Notes: generated by a model from the sequence alone, not told the origin. A stretch of 64,000 bases of DNA from Pseudomonas sp. GM74 (GCF_000282455.1 NZ_AKJG01000037.1:1-64000), one strand, 5' to 3'. Counted from the stretch's first letter, positions 10,445 to 19,941 are shown. A program made the numbers and translations.

Positions 10445-10827
10445 GGCGCCTCCTCTCCTAGTGGTGACCCCTACCAAAGGTCACGTGGGTTGGGATGAGC
10501 CAGTACAAGATCCGGTCCAGGCCATTCAATGACGAACGCCTGCCTTACAGCGGCAGGAGCCTTGCGGCCAACCGGAAAACCGAACCAGAGTGACTGGGAT
10601 TCAAATCAGGGTTAATCGTGCATCTGCCGCCACCGGGACTGAAGGTCCGTCGGAGCCTGCAAACGCCCGAGCGAGGCATGCTAGCACAGATGAACGGTTG
10701 TCGACTTGCACGCATTCAGGCCGTGAAGATTTCCTCACTTTTCAGGCGCAAAGTGAACTTGAGATATACGAGCTGCCTCAAACTGACTGAGAATCGCCAC
10801 AGATATCGACCCCAAGGAGTTCCTGTC
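10445..10827. other. Intergenic region upstream of thrS (leader and promoters)
   Basis: No supported gene in these 383 bp. The minus strand must hold the thrS promoter and leader. A CCTGCC/GGCAGG hairpin (10539-10557) is the clearest element. The plus strand leads into the small secreted-protein gene at 10828. Longer frames that start here are extensions without a ribosome-binding site. Confidence 0.6.
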
Positions 10828-11127
10828 ATGCGCCTTACCCGTCTTTTTGCCATTGCCGCCCCGCTTGCCCTGCTGCTGCCACTGAGCGCCCACGCCGCCT
10901 GGCCAGCGGGCCTGAAAGCCAAATACATGACAGATTGCTCGGCGGCGGCCAGCAAAAGCATCAACCCGTCCGCAGCACAGAAGCACTGCGCGTGCGGCGC
11001 CGACGTCCTGGAGAAGAAATTCACCACGCAAGAGATCACGCAACTGATGGATCCGAAAACACCGCCATCAAACGAATTGGCGCAGCGCGCACTGACCGAA
11101 ATCTCGGTGTGCAAAGCCAAGAAATAA
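10828..11127 (+). CDS. Small secreted cysteine-containing protein, unknown function
   Basis: 99 aa. ATG at 10828 has AAGGAG 7 nt upstream; the frame is open further upstream but without a start signal. Residues 1-24 form a signal peptide (basic MRLTRLF, Leu/Ala core, AHAA cleavage). The mature protein is about 75 aa, with a CxC pair (HCACGAD) and single cysteines near both ends, so disulfides in the periplasm are likely. I do not recognise a named family. It stands alone between thrS and the cold-shock gene. Confidence 0.8.
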   Translation: MRLTRLFAIAAPLALLLPLSAHAAWPAGLKAKYMTDCSAAASKSINPSAAQKHCACGADVLEKKFTTQEITQLMDPKTPPSNELAQRALTEISVCKAKK

Positions 11128-11419
11128 CGCGCCCAGGTAGAGATTTTGAAGGTTTCGAAGGCCAAAAACAGCCCAAAAACCGCTGAATCACATAATTTAT
11201 GCAGCTTTTATGGCTTTTTTTAATCGCCCATTTTCAGGCGCAAAGCCGCTTAAACCGGGGCTTTCAGCCATTTCGCGCAACGAAAAGTGTGCGATAGCAG
11301 AGCAAACAGCTCGCCCGGGGGGCTCCCAAAGCGAACATTTCGACTATGATACCCGGGTGTGCCCAGTTGGCCTGAGCAGCACAGTACTACTGAAAATATA
11401 TGTTTCTTGGAGATACACC

Positions 11420-11632
11420 ATGTCTAATCGCCAAACCGGCACCGTTAAATGGTTCAACGATGAAAAAGGCTTCGGCTTCATCACTCCTCAAGGTGGCGGT
11501 GACGACCTGTTCGTACACTTCAAAGCTATCGAAAGCGACGGTTTCAAAAGCCTGAAAGAAGGCCAGACTGTTTCCTTCGTGGCTGAGAAAGGCCAAAAGG
11601 GTATGCAAGCTGCTCAAGTTCGCCCAGAGTAA
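11420..11632 (+). CDS. Cold-shock domain protein (CspA family)
   Basis: 70 aa single OB-fold protein with both RNA-binding motifs visible: RNP1 KGFGFI and RNP2 DLFVHF. The start is [20 protein letters not shown], with GGAG 8 nt upstream. Such proteins act as RNA chaperones, either constitutively or on cold shock. A TATGAT box at 11345-11350 would give a leader of roughly 65 nt. A strong terminator follows at once, so it is monocistronic. Confidence 0.95.
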   Translation: MSNRQTGTVKWFNDEKGFGFITPQGGGDDLFVHFKAIESDGFKSLKEGQTVSFVAEKGQKGMQAAQVRPE

Positions 11633-11645
11633 TTTCCAGGCGCAC

Positions 11646-11679
11646 TAAAAAAACCCCGTCCATGTGACGGGGTTTTTTA
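11646..11679 (+). terminator. Intrinsic terminator after the cold-shock gene
   Basis: AAAAAACCCCGTC, loop CATGT, GACGGGGTTTTTT. The stem with A- and T-runs on both sides makes it potentially bidirectional. It could also end the minus-strand lipoprotein gene at 11703. Confidence 0.92.
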
Positions 11680-11702
11680 TGGCCGGAACAAAAGCCGGGC
11701 AA

Positions 11703-12023
11703 TCAGCCGCAGTTGACGCGGGTCACTACCCGGCTGGCATCGGTGTTCAGGTTCAGGCGATCGGAACGGTACTCCAGCGTCACCATATCGGTTGGTAGCA
11801 GGAACCGTGCACTTTGCGCCCCTGCGCGGGTACGCGCCTGCTCAAGCAGTTGCGGCGATGCCTGTTTGCCGATGGTGAACTCGGCAGCCTTTGCCTCACA
11901 GCGACTGTGACCCGTGTCAGTCGTCGCAACATCCGTTGTTGCCGACTCCGTAGAGGGAGTGCTGCAACCGGCCAGCGTGGCAACGGCCAGCAAAGTACCC
12001 AATGACGCGAGCTTCCAAGGCAT
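11703..12023 (-). CDS. Peptidase inhibitor I78 family lipoprotein
   Basis: 106 aa. A lipoprotein signal peptide with lipobox LAGC (Cys about residue 20) is followed by a Thr/Ser-rich linker. The C-terminal domain matches the I78 (elastase inhibitor-like) pattern IGKQASPQLLEQARTRAGA, then LLPTDMVTLEYRSDRLNL and a final VNCG. GGAGG precedes the ATG by 5 nt. The likely location is the inner leaflet of the outer membrane. Protease-inhibitor activity is inferred from the family. Confidence 0.85.
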   Translation of the reverse strand: MPWKLASLGTLLAVATLAGCSTPSTESATTDVATTDTGHSRCEAKAAEFTIGKQASPQLLEQARTRAGAQSARFLLPTDMVTLEYRSDRLNLNTDASRVVTRVNCG

Positions 12024-12189
12024 GAAGCCTCCTTATTTCAATGATTGAGCTGAGATCGTGCGACAACCAGACTGACGTTTGGTTTCACAGGGAGCACTGG
12101 CACGCGGCCCATGATCCGGACGAGCCGCGATTTTGCCTGAGCGCCGCCCTGCCCTTAATCATTGAATCGTGACTGAATATGAACGACGC

Positions 12190-12495
12190 TCAATAGACGT
12201 CGATGTAGTCGTAAGGCGGATTGGGCCAGTTCTCTTTCAAGGCATTGAAGATTTGCATGACCCAGACTTCATCGCTGGCAGCGACTCGCCCGACATAACC
12301 GGAGCCCTTGGCCCAGGTTTCGAGCCGGAACAACAGCCCGTCGATATCGGTACCGCCCACGACGCCCGAGGAGATGTAGGCAATGCCGCCTTTGGTGACC
12401 CGCAACTGGGTATGCTCATCGTCACTGGCGCCGGCCAGCAACTGACGCACTGCCTCGAGGGTCAGGCCATCCGGGGAGTTCAAATCGATCTGCAC
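12190..12495 (-). CDS. Conserved small protein, unknown function
   Basis: 101 aa, GTG start at 12495 (reads MQIDLNSPDG) with AAGGA 7 nt upstream. It is soluble and acidic, with no signal peptide. The core YVGRVAASDEVWVMQIFNAL and the C-terminal NWPNPPYDYIDVY look like a constrained globular protein rather than a chance frame. It runs divergently from the small gene at 12628. A longer frame on the opposite strand (from 12169) is its shadow until it merges into the real gene at 12628. Confidence 0.7.
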   Translation of the reverse strand: MQIDLNSPDGLTLEAVRQLLAGASDDEHTQLRVTKGGIAYISSGVVGGTDIDGLLFRLETWAKGSGYVGRVAASDEVWVMQIFNALKENWPNPPYDYIDVY

Positions 12496-12627
12496 TGCGC
12501 GTTCCTTGAATATTCGTCAGAGACCAAGTGTCGCACAGCCCTCCTTTCATGCCTAAGTCGACGTGTCAAAAGCCCCGCAAAATGGTTAACTCGGCACTCG
12601 GACCTCCCCGACCTCACGAGTGCCATC

Positions 12628-12840
12628 ATGACCACCGTAAGCATCGACGCTGACATCAAGGCCAAGTGGCAAGACGGCCACAGCTCCTACAGCCCAGGCA
12701 GCACGGAAGAGCTTGCCATTATCGGTATCGACCTTCTGGTCAGGGACCTTGGAACCGAGGCCGCCCAATCGTTCATCGAGCAGATTTTCGAGAAACACCT
12801 ATCGGACCAAAAGAGCGAAGCGGTTAGCGGGCGGGAGTGA
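12628..12840 (+). CDS. Small conserved-looking protein, unknown function
   Basis: 70 aa, beginning MTTVSIDADIKAKWQDGHSS; ATG chosen because it opens a compact, hydrophilic protein. It has no signal peptide or membrane segment. The centre (STEELAIIGIDLLVRDLG) looks helical. The ribosome-binding site is weak (ACGAG). It ends 22 bp before the convergent nucleoside hydrolase gene. I cannot assign a function. Confidence 0.6.
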   Translation: MTTVSIDADIKAKWQDGHSSYSPGSTEELAIIGIDLLVRDLGTEAAQSFIEQIFEKHLSDQKSEAVSGRE

Positions 12841-12861
12841 AACACCTACGGGAGATGATGC

Positions 12862-13839
12862 TTACTTCAGGCGAGCCAGGCGCTCGGTCAGCAGATCGAA
12901 GAAGTCCTGGGCATCGCCGCTTTCGACCCAGAAGGCATTCTTCGGCGCTTTCAAGCCGTCATACCAGTCGACGATGGTCTGTCCAAAGGTCGGTCCTTCA
13001 CGACTGTCGACCACCAGGTTGACCGCACGACCGCTGAACAATTGCGGCTTGAGCAGATAAGCGACAACCGTGGCGTCATGCACCGGGCCGCCTGGAATGC
13101 CGTAGTGTTCCATGTCGCCCTTGATGTACTCATTGAGAATGTCGCTCACCAATCGGCTGGCGTTGTTATTCAGAGCGGCAATCTGTTGCAGACGCGCTTC
13201 GCTGGTAAGGATTTTGTGGGTCACATCCAGCGGCAGGTAGGTCAGCTTCACGCCGCTCTTGAGCACCACTTCGGCCGCTTGCGGGTCGGCGAACAGGTTG
13301 AACTCGGCCACCGGCGTGATATTGCCGCCGTTGAAGTGCGCACCGCCCATGACCACCACTTCCTTGATGCCTTGAACGATACCCGGCTCCTGGATCAGCG
13401 CCAGGGCCAGGTTGGTCTGCGGGCCAAGCATGGCGATGGTAATGCTGTGGGGCTCGGCAGATTTCAGGGTATCGATCAGATAGGTGATGGCGCTGCCCTT
13501 GGCCAGACCCTTCCTGGGCTCATGCACGGCAATGCCCGACAACCCTTCCTTGCCATGAATGTCCTCGGCGTAGACGGGTGTGCGCATCAGGGGCCTGGGC
13601 GCCCCCGCATAAACCGGAACCTCTTCGCGCCCCGCCCACTCCCGGGCCAGTCGCGCATTGCGCGAAGTCTTGTCCAGGCGAACGTTGCCGGCAACGGTGG
13701 TCAATGCCCGGACATTCAATTCTTCCGGCGACGCCAGGGCGAACAACAGGGCAACAACATCGTCAGCCCCTGGATCGGTGTCGATGATCAGGTCGATCTT
13801 TGGTGCTGCCTGGGCGTTGGTTGAGGTCATCTGGGACAA
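12862..13839 (-). CDS. Nucleoside hydrolase (ribose-releasing, RihA/IU-NH family)
   Basis: 325 aa with a TTG start at 13839 (GGAG 10 nt upstream); an ATG nine bases inside is the alternative. The Ca2+-binding aspartate motif IIDTDPGADDVVAL lies near the N-terminus, MGGAHFNGGNITPVAEFN in the middle and GGPVHDATVVAYLL near the C-terminus, all diagnostic of inosine-uridine hydrolases. It splits nucleosides into base and ribose. As the last gene behind rbsK-rbsD it supplies ribose to the same pathway. No signal peptide is clear, so it is likely cytoplasmic. Confidence 0.93.
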   Translation of the reverse strand: MSQMTSTNAQAAPKIDLIIDTDPGADDVVALLFALASPEELNVRALTTVAGNVRLDKTSRNARLAREWAGREEVPVYAGAPRPLMRTPVYAEDIHGKEGLSGIAVHEPRKGLAKGSAITYLIDTLKSAEPHSITIAMLGPQTNLALALIQEPGIVQGIKEVVVMGGAHFNGGNITPVAEFNLFADPQAAEVVLKSGVKLTYLPLDVTHKILTSEARLQQIAALNNNASRLVSDILNEYIKGDMEHYGIPGGPVHDATVVAYLLKPQLFSGRAVNLVVDSREGPTFGQTIVDWYDGLKAPKNAFWVESGDAQDFFDLLTERLARLK

Positions 13840-13933
13840 AAGCAGCAGACTCCGGAACAGTGGGTGCAGTTTCTGAGCATAGCGATACGGGGCGCACGCC
13901 TTGTGCCAGGAACATCAAAACGCGGACAGCCCG

Positions 13934-14338
13934 TCAAAAGGTAACGCCGGCGACCAGTACAATGTTGCAGTACGGCTGGCATTCGCCTGTACGAACAATC
14001 GCTCTGGCTTGTCGGCTCAGGACCTTGAATTGTTCATGGGTGAGCACCTCGCGCCGACCCAACGCGCCTTCGTCGCTCAGCTCTTCCAGCGCGACCAGGG
14101 CCGACGGCTTTTTATCGAAGATTTCCTGAGCCAGCACATGGCTTTCGACCTGCATCTCACTGAGCACGACCTTCAAGGTGCTGACAAAATCCGGTATGCC
14201 ATGGGTCAAGGCCAGGTCGATCAATTCAACACCTGGAGGAACCGGCAACCCCGCATCCCCGATGACGACCAAGTCGCCATGTCCCAATGAAGCGATCAGT
14301 CGCGACAGCGCAATGTTGAGCAGGGGTGTCTTTTTCAT
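13934..14338 (-). CDS. rbsD: D-ribose pyranase
   Basis: 134 aa. [34 protein letters not shown] is the RbsD N-terminus, with the catalytic His in LGHGD, and the protein ends [20 protein letters not shown] as expected. It interconverts beta-pyran and beta-furan ribose so that ribokinase receives the furanose form. The start codon overlaps the rbsK stop by 4 bp. Confidence 0.97.
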   Translation of the reverse strand: MKKTPLLNIALSRLIASLGHGDLVVIGDAGLPVPPGVELIDLALTHGIPDFVSTLKVVLSEMQVESHVLAQEIFDKKPSALVALEELSDEGALGRREVLTHEQFKVLSRQARAIVRTGECQPYCNIVLVAGVTF

Positions 14339-15252
14339 GGGGTTTTGAACGCCTGAACATCGCTCAAGGCGGGTATCGAAGGTTGCGCGCCGGCACGGGT
14401 GACCGACAGCGCCGCGGCCACCTGTCCGAAGCGGATCGCCTGCGCCTCATCCTTACCCGCAGCCAAGGCCGCAGCGAAACCGCCGACGAACGTATCGCCG
14501 GCCGCCGTGGTATCGACAGCCTTTACCACGGGCGCGGGAAAATGCTCGAAGCGCTGGCCATCGGCAAACAGCGAACCCTGCGCACCGAGGGTGATGATCA
14601 CCTTGCCGGCGCCCAGTGCAATCAGGCGGGTCGCCGCGGCTCGCGCGGTGTCCAGGGAGTCCACCGACAGACCGCTCAGGGCCGACGCCTCGCTCTCGTT
14701 GGGAATCAGATAATCGATGGACGCGTACCAGTCCGATGGCAGCGGGCGGCTGACCGGTGCCGGGTTGAGGATGACCGTCTTGCCCAGCTCGCGACCGCGC
14801 TTGAGCGCATGGCCAACAGAAGCATCGGGCACTTCCAGCTGACAGATGAGCACTTCCGCCGCGCGTATCACCGAATCAAAACGGTCAATGGCTTCAGCGG
14901 TCAACGCCCCGTTGGCGCCGGGGACGATCACGATGGTGTTCTGACTGCTGTCGTCGACCACAATCAGCGCCACGCCACTGGAACCGTCAATGGTGCTGAC
15001 CGCCTGGCAATCGATCTGCTCGGCCAACAACGCCCCGCGCAACGCCTCACCATAAGCGTCATTGCCCACGCAGCCGATCATCGATACCCGGGCTCCCAGG
15101 CGCGCCGCAGCCACGGCCTGATTGGCGCCCTTGCCGCCGCAGACGGTGGTAAACGACTGACCGATCAGCGTTTCGCCGCCCTTGGGCAAGCGTGGTGCCC
15201 GGGTCACCAGGTCCATGTTCAAACTGCCTATTACCACTACTTTTGCTGACAT
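14335..15252 (-). CDS. rbsK: Ribokinase
   Basis: 305 aa PfkB-family sugar kinase. Visible are the [20 protein letters not shown] substrate loop, [15 protein letters not shown] and the catalytic [13 protein letters not shown] anion-hole motif near the C-terminus. It phosphorylates D-ribose to ribose 5-phosphate for the pentose phosphate pathway. It overlaps rbsD by 4 bp and is separated from rbsR by about 90 bp that contain short tandem repeats. Confidence 0.97.
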   Translation of the reverse strand: MSAKVVVIGSLNMDLVTRAPRLPKGGETLIGQSFTTVCGGKGANQAVAAARLGARVSMIGCVGNDAYGEALRGALLAEQIDCQAVSTIDGSSGVALIVVDDSSQNTIVIVPGANGALTAEAIDRFDSVIRAAEVLICQLEVPDASVGHALKRGRELGKTVILNPAPVSRPLPSDWYASIDYLIPNESEASALSGLSVDSLDTARAAATRLIALGAGKVIITLGAQGSLFADGQRFEHFPAPVVKAVDTTAAGDTFVGGFAAALAAGKDEAQAIRFGQVAAALSVTRAGAQPSIPALSDVQAFKTP

Positions 15253-15287
15253 ACATTGCTACTCATCGAGTCTGTTTCGGCGGCGCT

Positions 15288-15356
15288 GTTGATTCAGCGG
15301 CTTTCTGCTTTCAACGGCTTTTTGTTTCAACGGCTCTCTGTTTTCAACGGCACTGG
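15288..15356. repeat. Imperfect ~17-bp tandem repeats in the rbsR-rbsK interval
   Basis: Four degenerate copies of a unit like TTTCAACGGCTYTYTG follow each other (GATTCAGCGGCTTTCTGC, TTTCAACGGCTTTTTGT, TTCAACGGCTCTCTGTT, TTCAACGGC). The last runs into the rbsR stop codon at 15344. It is probably a slippage-prone spacer in the operon. Confidence 0.6.
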
Positions 15357-16363
15357 GCAAACACGCCGGCCGGCGGCGCCGTCGACTCACGCACGACGAT
15401 GCTCGGCGTCACGATCCGCTGATCGGTCACCAGTCCCGGTGTGGCGATTCGCCGTAAAAGCACTTCGGCGGCCATTTCGCCGAGTTGCAGGATCGATTGC
15501 CCGACCGTGGTCAGCGAAGGGTAGACATAGCGACTCATCTGGATATCGTCGAAGCCGATCACCGACAACTCGCTCGGTACGCGAATATTGCGCTCGGCGG
15601 CGGCCCGTAGCACGCCGATGCCGATCATGTCGTTGGCGGCAAAAATGGCGCTGGGCGGATTGCTTTCCAGCAGAATCGCGGCAGCGCTATAACCGCCGGT
15701 GCTGGTGAAATCGCTTTCCAGCATGCGCCCGGGAGAGACTTCGACGCCCGCCTCCTTCAAGGCCCGGCGATAACCCGCCAGACGCATCTGCGCCACACTG
15801 GTGTTTTTCGGCCCGCTGATGGTGGCGATATCCCGGTGCCCCAATTCCAGCAGATGCCGGGTCGCCAGATACGCGCCGTATTCATGGTCGATGCGCACCA
15901 GGTCCGCATCGACACCGTCCAGTCCGCGGTCGACGATCACCATGGGTGTGCGAACGCCTTTCAGGCCTTGTACCAAGCCACTGTCGCCACCGGCCGAGGC
16001 GACAATCAGGCCGTCGATGCGCTTTTCCAGCAGCACGCGCAGGTAGCTGCGCTGCTTGTCCGGATTGTCGTCGGAGTTGCACAGGATGACGCAGTAACCG
16101 TTTCGCTCGCAGTAATCCTCGATCCCCCGGGCCAGTTCGGCGAAATACGGGTTGAGGCTGTTGGGGACCAACAGGCCGATGGTCGCCGTGGTCTTGGCCT
16201 TGAGCGAGCGGGCCACGGCGCTGGGGACGTAGTCGAGGGTCTGGATTGCCGCCTCGACCTTGATCCGGACTTCTTCACTGACCGGGCGGGTCTTGTTCAC
16301 CACATGGGAAACCGTGGTGTAGGAAATGCCGGCAAGGGCTGCCACATCTTTGATGGTCGCCAT
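15344..16363 (-). CDS. rbsR: LacI-family ribose operon regulator
   Basis: 339 aa. An N-terminal HTH (MATIKDVAALAGISYTTVSHVVNKTRPV) and hinge precede a periplasmic-binding-like effector domain (LLVPNSLNPYFAELARGIED...FAANDMIGIGVLRAAAE). It most likely represses the rbs operon and is released by ribose. It lies in mid-operon, 3 nt after rbsC. The palindrome CGCAAACGTTTGCG upstream of rbsB is the expected LacI-type operator. Confidence 0.95.
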   Translation of the reverse strand: MATIKDVAALAGISYTTVSHVVNKTRPVSEEVRIKVEAAIQTLDYVPSAVARSLKAKTTATIGLLVPNSLNPYFAELARGIEDYCERNGYCVILCNSDDNPDKQRSYLRVLLEKRIDGLIVASAGGDSGLVQGLKGVRTPMVIVDRGLDGVDADLVRIDHEYGAYLATRHLLELGHRDIATISGPKNTSVAQMRLAGYRRALKEAGVEVSPGRMLESDFTSTGGYSAAAILLESNPPSAIFAANDMIGIGVLRAAAERNIRVPSELSVIGFDDIQMSRYVYPSLTTVGQSILQLGEMAAEVLLRRIATPGLVTDQRIVTPSIVVRESTAPPAGVFAQCR

Positions 16364-16366
16364 GAC

Positions 16367-17344
16367 TCAGGTCCGCCGGCTTGCGCGTTGACTGCGATAA
16401 GTATCCAGCACCACCGCCACCACGATCACCGCGCCGGTAATGATGCGCTTGGTCGGCTCGGTTGCCCCGATCTGCGCCAGCCCCGCGGCGAGCACGGAAA
16501 TGATCAGGACGCCAAAAAACGTGCTGATCACCGAACCGCGCCCGCCCATCAGGCTGGTCCCGCCGATCACGACCGCTGCGATCACCTGCAACTCAAGACC
16601 GGAGCCGGCATTCGGGTCGGCAGCTTCCAGGCGAGAAATCTGGAACAACGCGGCAATGCCGGCCAGCAACCCCATCAGGCTGAAGACCAGGATTTTGTAT
16701 GGCTTCGGATTGATCCCCGCCAGCCGCACGGCCTCTTCGTTGGTGCCGATGCCGATCAGATAACGACCGAACACCGTGCGGGTCAACACGGCCTGGGCGA
16801 CGAAAATGATCAACAACGCGATGATGAACGACGGCGAAATGCCGAAGGCGATCGGGTTGGACAACCAGGCAAACGCATCGCCGATGTAGGCCGTACGTGA
16901 ACCGGTCATCTGGTACGCCAACCCGCGCGCCATTTCCAGCACGCCCAGGGACACGATGAACGACGGAATCCGCCATGCCACCGTGATCGAGCCGGTGACC
17001 GTACCGGCGAGCGCCGCGACGGCCATGCCCAGCAGCGCCGCCGGCAGCACGCCCCAGCCCCAGCCAAGAATCGCCACGCTCACGGTCGAGGCCGCCAGCG
17101 CCAGCACCGAGCCAACCGACAGGTCGATACCACCGATAATCAACACAAAGGTCATGCCGACCGCCAGCACCATCAGGTCCGGAATCTGGTTGGCCAGGGT
17201 GCTGAACGTATCGTAGGACAGGAAGTGACTGCTCAGAACCGAGAACAGCACGATCATCGCCATCAAGGCACCCGCCAGACCCAGATAGGTGCCCAGGCCG
17301 TAGAAGTTGCCACTGCGTTTGCCGGCGTAAGAAGCGGTATTCAT
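16367..17344 (-). CDS. rbsC: Ribose ABC transporter permease
   Basis: 325 aa polytopic inner-membrane protein of the BPD_transp_2 family, with about 8-10 hydrophobic segments. The signature GGIDLSVGSVLALAASTVSVA is characteristic, with VIGGTSLMGGRGSVISTFFGV later on. It forms the ribose channel with RbsA and RbsB. Its start overlaps the rbsA stop (ATGA). Confidence 0.97.
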   Translation of the reverse strand: MNTASYAGKRSGNFYGLGTYLGLAGALMAMIVLFSVLSSHFLSYDTFSTLANQIPDLMVLAVGMTFVLIIGGIDLSVGSVLALAASTVSVAILGWGWGVLPAALLGMAVAALAGTVTGSITVAWRIPSFIVSLGVLEMARGLAYQMTGSRTAYIGDAFAWLSNPIAFGISPSFIIALLIIFVAQAVLTRTVFGRYLIGIGTNEEAVRLAGINPKPYKILVFSLMGLLAGIAALFQISRLEAADPNAGSGLELQVIAAVVIGGTSLMGGRGSVISTFFGVLIISVLAAGLAQIGATEPTKRIITGAVIVVAVVLDTYRSQRASRRT

Positions 17345-18894
17345 GGAAGATCCCCAAGCGCGGCTTCAAAGAGCGGCGCATCACGTTTTTGGTAGCCGGC
17401 GAAAGCAGCGGCGAGCAACTCATCCTGGGTCCAGCTGTCGCGATCGAATGTATCGATCAGGCTTCCTGCCGACAGCACGCCGATCCGGTCGCAGATCAGC
17501 ATCAGCTCGCGCAAGTCGCTGGAGACCACCACCAGCGCCTTGCCCTGGCGGGTCAATTCGCCGAGCAGGTTGTAGATATCGAACTTGGCACCGACGTCGA
17601 TGCCGCGGGTCGGTTCGTCGAACAGCAGCACTGAGCAATCGCGCTCCAGCCAACGACCGATGACGACTTTCTGCTGGTTGCCGCCGGACAACTCGGACAC
17701 CAACTGTGCCGGACCGGAGCTGCGAATGCGCATGGCGTCGATCTGACGCTGGGCCAGGGCGTTTTCGCCATCGTTGTCGACAAAGCCCGCGCTGGAGATG
17801 CCGGGCATGTTGCCCAAGGCGATATTGGCGCCAATCGACTGCGTCAACAAAAGGCCTTCGCCCTTGCGATCTTCAGTGATCAACGCGATGCCATGTCCGA
17901 CCGCATCCACCGGCGAGCGCACATTGATGACCTGCGCCGGCGCCCCCAGGGCAATCGTGCCGCTGTCGGCGATATCGGCACCGAAAATCAGACGCAGCAA
18001 CTCGGTGCGCCCCGCGCCGATCAAACCGGAAATGCCGAAAATCTCTCCGGCACGCACTTCGAACGACACGTCGCGAACCTTGTCGGCACGGGTCAGGCCC
18101 TTGACCGTCAACACCGGAGCGCCGATCTTGCGCGTCCCCATATCGATGTGTTCGCCGAGCTCGCGGCCGACCATCAGGGTGACCAGTTGCTCGCTGCTGT
18201 AGTTGGCCATCGGCTCGACGCAGACCAGGTTGCCATCGCGCAACACGGCAATGCGCTGCGCGACTCGCGCCAGCTCTTCGAGACGATGGGAGATGTAGAT
18301 GATCGATACCCCGCGCGCCTGCAGGCGGGTGATCTGCTCGAACAGCATTTCGACTTCGCGAGCGGTGAGCATCGCGGTCGGCTCATCGAGAATCAACACA
18401 TGACAATGGCCAATCAGGTTGCGGGCGATCTCCACCATTTGCTGGTGGCCGATGCCCAGTTCGCCGACCAGGGTGTCCGGGTCAATGGCGTCGAGCCCGA
18501 CATGAGCCATGGCCTCGATGGCGGCCTTGCGCAACTGCTTGCGACTGATCCACCCACCTTTGCCGGGCAGGTTATCGAGAAACAGGTTTTCCGCCACCGA
18601 CAGGGTCGGCAGCAGATTGAGCTCCTGCATGACCATGCGGATACCCAGCGCCTCTGCCTGAGCCCGGCTGCCCGGACGATAGTCCTGCCCCTGAAACTGC
18701 ATCTGGCCGGTGGTCGGCGTGACCAGTCCGCCAATAATCTTCGAAAGCGTGCTTTTGCCTGCACCGTTCTCGCCGGTCAACGCCAGCACTTCCCCGCGCA
18801 TGAGCGTCAGGTCGATGCCGGCCAGGACCGGTTGGGCGTAGGTCTTGCCGATACCGCTGACCGAAAGGACAGCGTCCGGAGCGCAAACTGACAT
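17341..18894 (-). CDS. rbsA: Ribose ABC transporter ATP-binding protein
   Basis: 517 aa with two fused ABC domains. The first has Walker A GENGAGKSTLSK, signature LGIGHQQMVEIARNL and Walker B VLILDEPTAML. The second has a degenerate Walker A (GLIGAGRTELLR), signature LSGGNQQKVVIGRWL and Walker B VLLFDEPTRGID. This layout is normal for RbsA/MglA proteins. It is cytoplasmic and energises RbsC. Confidence 0.97.
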   Translation of the reverse strand: MSVCAPDAVLSVSGIGKTYAQPVLAGIDLTLMRGEVLALTGENGAGKSTLSKIIGGLVTPTTGQMQFQGQDYRPGSRAQAEALGIRMVMQELNLLPTLSVAENLFLDNLPGKGGWISRKQLRKAAIEAMAHVGLDAIDPDTLVGELGIGHQQMVEIARNLIGHCHVLILDEPTAMLTAREVEMLFEQITRLQARGVSIIYISHRLEELARVAQRIAVLRDGNLVCVEPMANYSSEQLVTLMVGRELGEHIDMGTRKIGAPVLTVKGLTRADKVRDVSFEVRAGEIFGISGLIGAGRTELLRLIFGADIADSGTIALGAPAQVINVRSPVDAVGHGIALITEDRKGEGLLLTQSIGANIALGNMPGISSAGFVDNDGENALAQRQIDAMRIRSSGPAQLVSELSGGNQQKVVIGRWLERDCSVLLFDEPTRGIDVGAKFDIYNLLGELTRQGKALVVVSSDLRELMLICDRIGVLSAGSLIDTFDRDSWTQDELLAAAFAGYQKRDAPLFEAALGDLP

Positions 18895-18949
18895 AAAAAC
18901 TCTCCATGCGCTCGTCCGGCTGGACGAGCGCCGTTACGTCGCCGGAAGG

Positions 18950-19906
18950 TTACCTGGTGACCAACTCTACCGGCGTTTCGATCACGCCATTGGCGCCGTC
19001 GTCGACCTTCTCGCCCTTGAGAATCTTCAATGCAGTCTCGATGCCGAACACCGCCTGCCTGGCCGCAAACTGGTCCGCGGTGGCCAGCACGCGACCATCC
19101 TTGAGCATTGGCTGGATGGCATTGATGTTGTCGTAGCCGACCACTTGCACCTTGCCGGCCTTGCCCGCGGCGCGCACGGCAGATACCGCACCGACCGCCA
19201 TGCTGTCGTTGCCGGCCAACAGGGCCTTGGTTTGCGGGTATTCGCTGAGAATCGACGCGGCGACCTTGTTGCCCTTGTCGATCTCCCAGTCACCGGATTG
19301 CAGGGACACGACATTGATCTGCGCCGCCTCCATTGCATCCTTGAAACCCGCGGTCCGCTGCTGGGCATTGGTGGTGGTGGACACACCTTCGATGATGCCG
19401 ACTTCGTCACCGGCCTTCAGCTGTTTGGCCAGGTAATCCCCCACCAGCCGTGCGCCCTTGCGATTGTCCGGGCCTACGAACGGAACATTGATGTTTTTGC
19501 TTTTGACGACGGCAGGGTCCAACTGGTTGTCGATGTTGATCACGGTGATACCGGCATCGATGGCTTTCTTGATCACCGGGACCATGGCCTTGGAGTCAGC
19601 CGGTGCAATCACCAGTGCATTGACCTTGGCCAGGATCATCTGCTCGACGATGCGTGTCTGGCCTGTGGTGTCGGTTTCATCCTTGATGCCGTTGGAGATG
19701 AGGTCGAATTCGCCGGAGTGATCTTTCTGGTAGGCCTTGGCGCCGTCTTCCATGGTCAGGAAGAACTCGTTGGCCAGGGATTTCATGACCAGTGCGACTT
19801 TCGGTTTTTCTGCGGTTTCAGCAAAGGCCGAAGAGACAGGCAGTGCAGCGGATGCGGCAGCCAGCATAGCGACAGCGAGAAGACGTCCAGCGAATGGCAG
19901 CTTCAT
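18950..19906 (-). CDS. rbsB: Periplasmic ribose-binding protein
   Basis: 318 aa. A signal peptide (MKLPFAGRLLAVAMLAAASA...AFA) precedes a type I periplasmic-binding fold (VALVMKSLANEFFLTMEDGAK, QMILAKVNALVIAPADS, LLAGNDSMAVGAVSAV). It delivers ribose to RbsAC. It is the first gene of the minus-strand operon, with GGAG 8 nt upstream and two palindromes in the 130 bp leader. Confidence 0.97.
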   Translation of the reverse strand: MKLPFAGRLLAVAMLAAASAALPVSSAFAETAEKPKVALVMKSLANEFFLTMEDGAKAYQKDHSGEFDLISNGIKDETDTTGQTRIVEQMILAKVNALVIAPADSKAMVPVIKKAIDAGITVINIDNQLDPAVVKSKNINVPFVGPDNRKGARLVGDYLAKQLKAGDEVGIIEGVSTTTNAQQRTAGFKDAMEAAQINVVSLQSGDWEIDKGNKVAASILSEYPQTKALLAGNDSMAVGAVSAVRAAGKAGKVQVVGYDNINAIQPMLKDGRVLATADQFAARQAVFGIETALKILKGEKVDDGANGVIETPVELVTR

Positions 19907-19941
19907 GGGTTCACTCCGATCTTATGATTATTGTGAGCAAC

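Noticed and set aside
12169-12627. N-terminal extension of the gene at 12628
   Set aside because: This part lies opposite the small gene 12190-12495 and has no start signal; the internal ATG at 12628 opens the plausible protein.
15288-15356. CRISPR-like reading of the tandem repeats
   Set aside because: Units are directly adjacent without spacers, degenerate and only four in number; no cas genes are present.
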